In this document: positions 63,401 through 64,000 of the stretch, one piece after another
Position numbering within the stretch: the stretch's first letter is position 1
Layout: each line of letters starts with the position of its first letter
Assembly (NCBI GenBank): GCA_022818135.1
Contig: JAFMSR010000002.1
Location: forward strand, 50,541,870 to 50,605,869
Length of the DNA: 64,000 nt
Reading direction: 5' to 3'
From: Saxidomus purpurata
Lineage: Eukaryota; Mollusca; Bivalvia; Venerida; Veneridae
The notes under the pieces: generated by a model
Told to the model about the DNA's origin: nothing
What the model saw: only the letters and a program-made list of their open reading frames with translations
Databases searched by the model: none
Position numbers and translations under genes: made by a program

Positions 63401-64000
63401 TAATTATTAGCTGATTCAACTATTTCAAAAACTGGACTTTTCCATTTTACATTAAAAACATACTAAAAATTCAGAAATTAAAATTTCTTGCCTTTGAAAT
63501 CATGCCAGGTTGATATATTATAACTTCAAAACTGCAATTACCTAACTGTTATACCATTACCCAACTTTAGAGCATGAAGACCTCTGAAACGAGGTGAAAA
63601 ATAATATAAAAAGAAAACGTTAGCTCGCAGCCTCAAAAATACAAAAATTAACTTCTGAAATGTTGTACAGATGCTAAATTTTCTGCTATATTAAAAACAC
63701 ATCAATTTTTTCCATGATGTCTTAATTTGTAAAATTTTTACACTAATCTACTGCTGACAAGTCATAATGGGAGAAAGTGAAGAGAGGCGCAACTGTATGA
63801 GACTCAAACAACATTTAGAACATTTTGTCCCAAAGGCTTCACCCTAATTACCAATCATCACAAACTGACTAGTGGCCCCACTGAAGACCTACTCTAAGAC
63901 ATAGCATGATGTAACCAGGGCTCTCGGCTGGGTACAATACCTTCTTCTGTTTCTTATTATGTAATGTCTCATTCCTCACCAGGAAAAAAAGTGATACCTG
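60421..64000. other. Stretch without supported genes
   Basis: AT-rich. A hairpin GCGGCATG ... CATGCCGC lies at about 61796-61823 in an otherwise CpG-poor context. A tRNA-like relic (minus strand GTGTTCGAATCC, about 61350) lacks a good stem. At the very end (63942-64000) an open minus-strand block precedes a GTATTG donor-like site but is cut by the window edge. Confidence 0.45.

Noticed and set aside
63942..64000. Open minus-strand block before a GTATTG donor-like site at the window end
   Set aside because: Low-complexity Lys-rich reading, cut by the window edge, and two alternative acceptors; cannot be judged.

Overview
The window looks like AT-rich, gene-poor nuclear DNA from an animal, most likely a bivalve mollusc. 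The pointers are spliced exons with GT-AG borders, tRNA-derived SINEs, and many non-autonomous elements with tandem cores, GACA/GACG microsatellites and a 3' hairpin, an architecture described for bivalve Pearl-type and Helentron-derived (HINE) repeats. Nothing bacterial or phage-like was seen: no operons and no ribosome binding site spacing. The organism call rests on repeat style and is an inference.

The only gene I can defend is on the minus strand. Two exons, 44087-44270 and 7428-7543, encode STPG (sperm-tail PG-rich, SHIPPO) repeats. Their phases match, and joining them completes a P-G-P-G-T-Y motif, so they look like consecutive exons separated by a 36.5 kb intron. The protein resembles STPG2. 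Two short candidate exons upstream on the same strand (44866-44928 and 49570-49610) are weaker. Neither end of the gene is visible.

Layout: 1-7427 is non-coding flank or further intron, with a hairpin-ended repeat at 899-1902 and a related one at about 6829-7240. The giant intron (7544-44086) holds a 146-bp-unit element (17976-19290), a 45-bp minisatellite (19443-19929), a degenerate SINE (about 20.84 kb), an element inside a 32-bp minisatellite (23.4-24.05 kb), a 27-bp CAG-rich array split by a 766-bp inverted-terminal-repeat element (30.54-32.10 kb), another hairpin-ended element (to 34.10 kb), a 42-bp array (34.29-35.22 kb), a 19-bp CpG-bearing array (37.82-38.31 kb) and a 59-bp array (43.7 kb). 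From 44.3 kb to the end lie a 942-bp element with an exact 22-bp flanking duplication (45615-46556), a 38-bp array, several MITEs, an inverted pair of SINEs about 1.8 kb apart, and a 30-bp array (60.2 kb).

Most long open frames are artefacts of tandem arrays whose unit is a multiple of three, open on both strands at once. The most interesting pattern is spatial: three minisatellites each begin roughly 155-240 bp beyond the 3' hairpin of a Helentron-like element, and two other elements sit inside tandem arrays. Together with the 22-bp duplication this is the best lead for an undescribed process. All repeat classifications here come from reading motifs by eye; no database search was possible.
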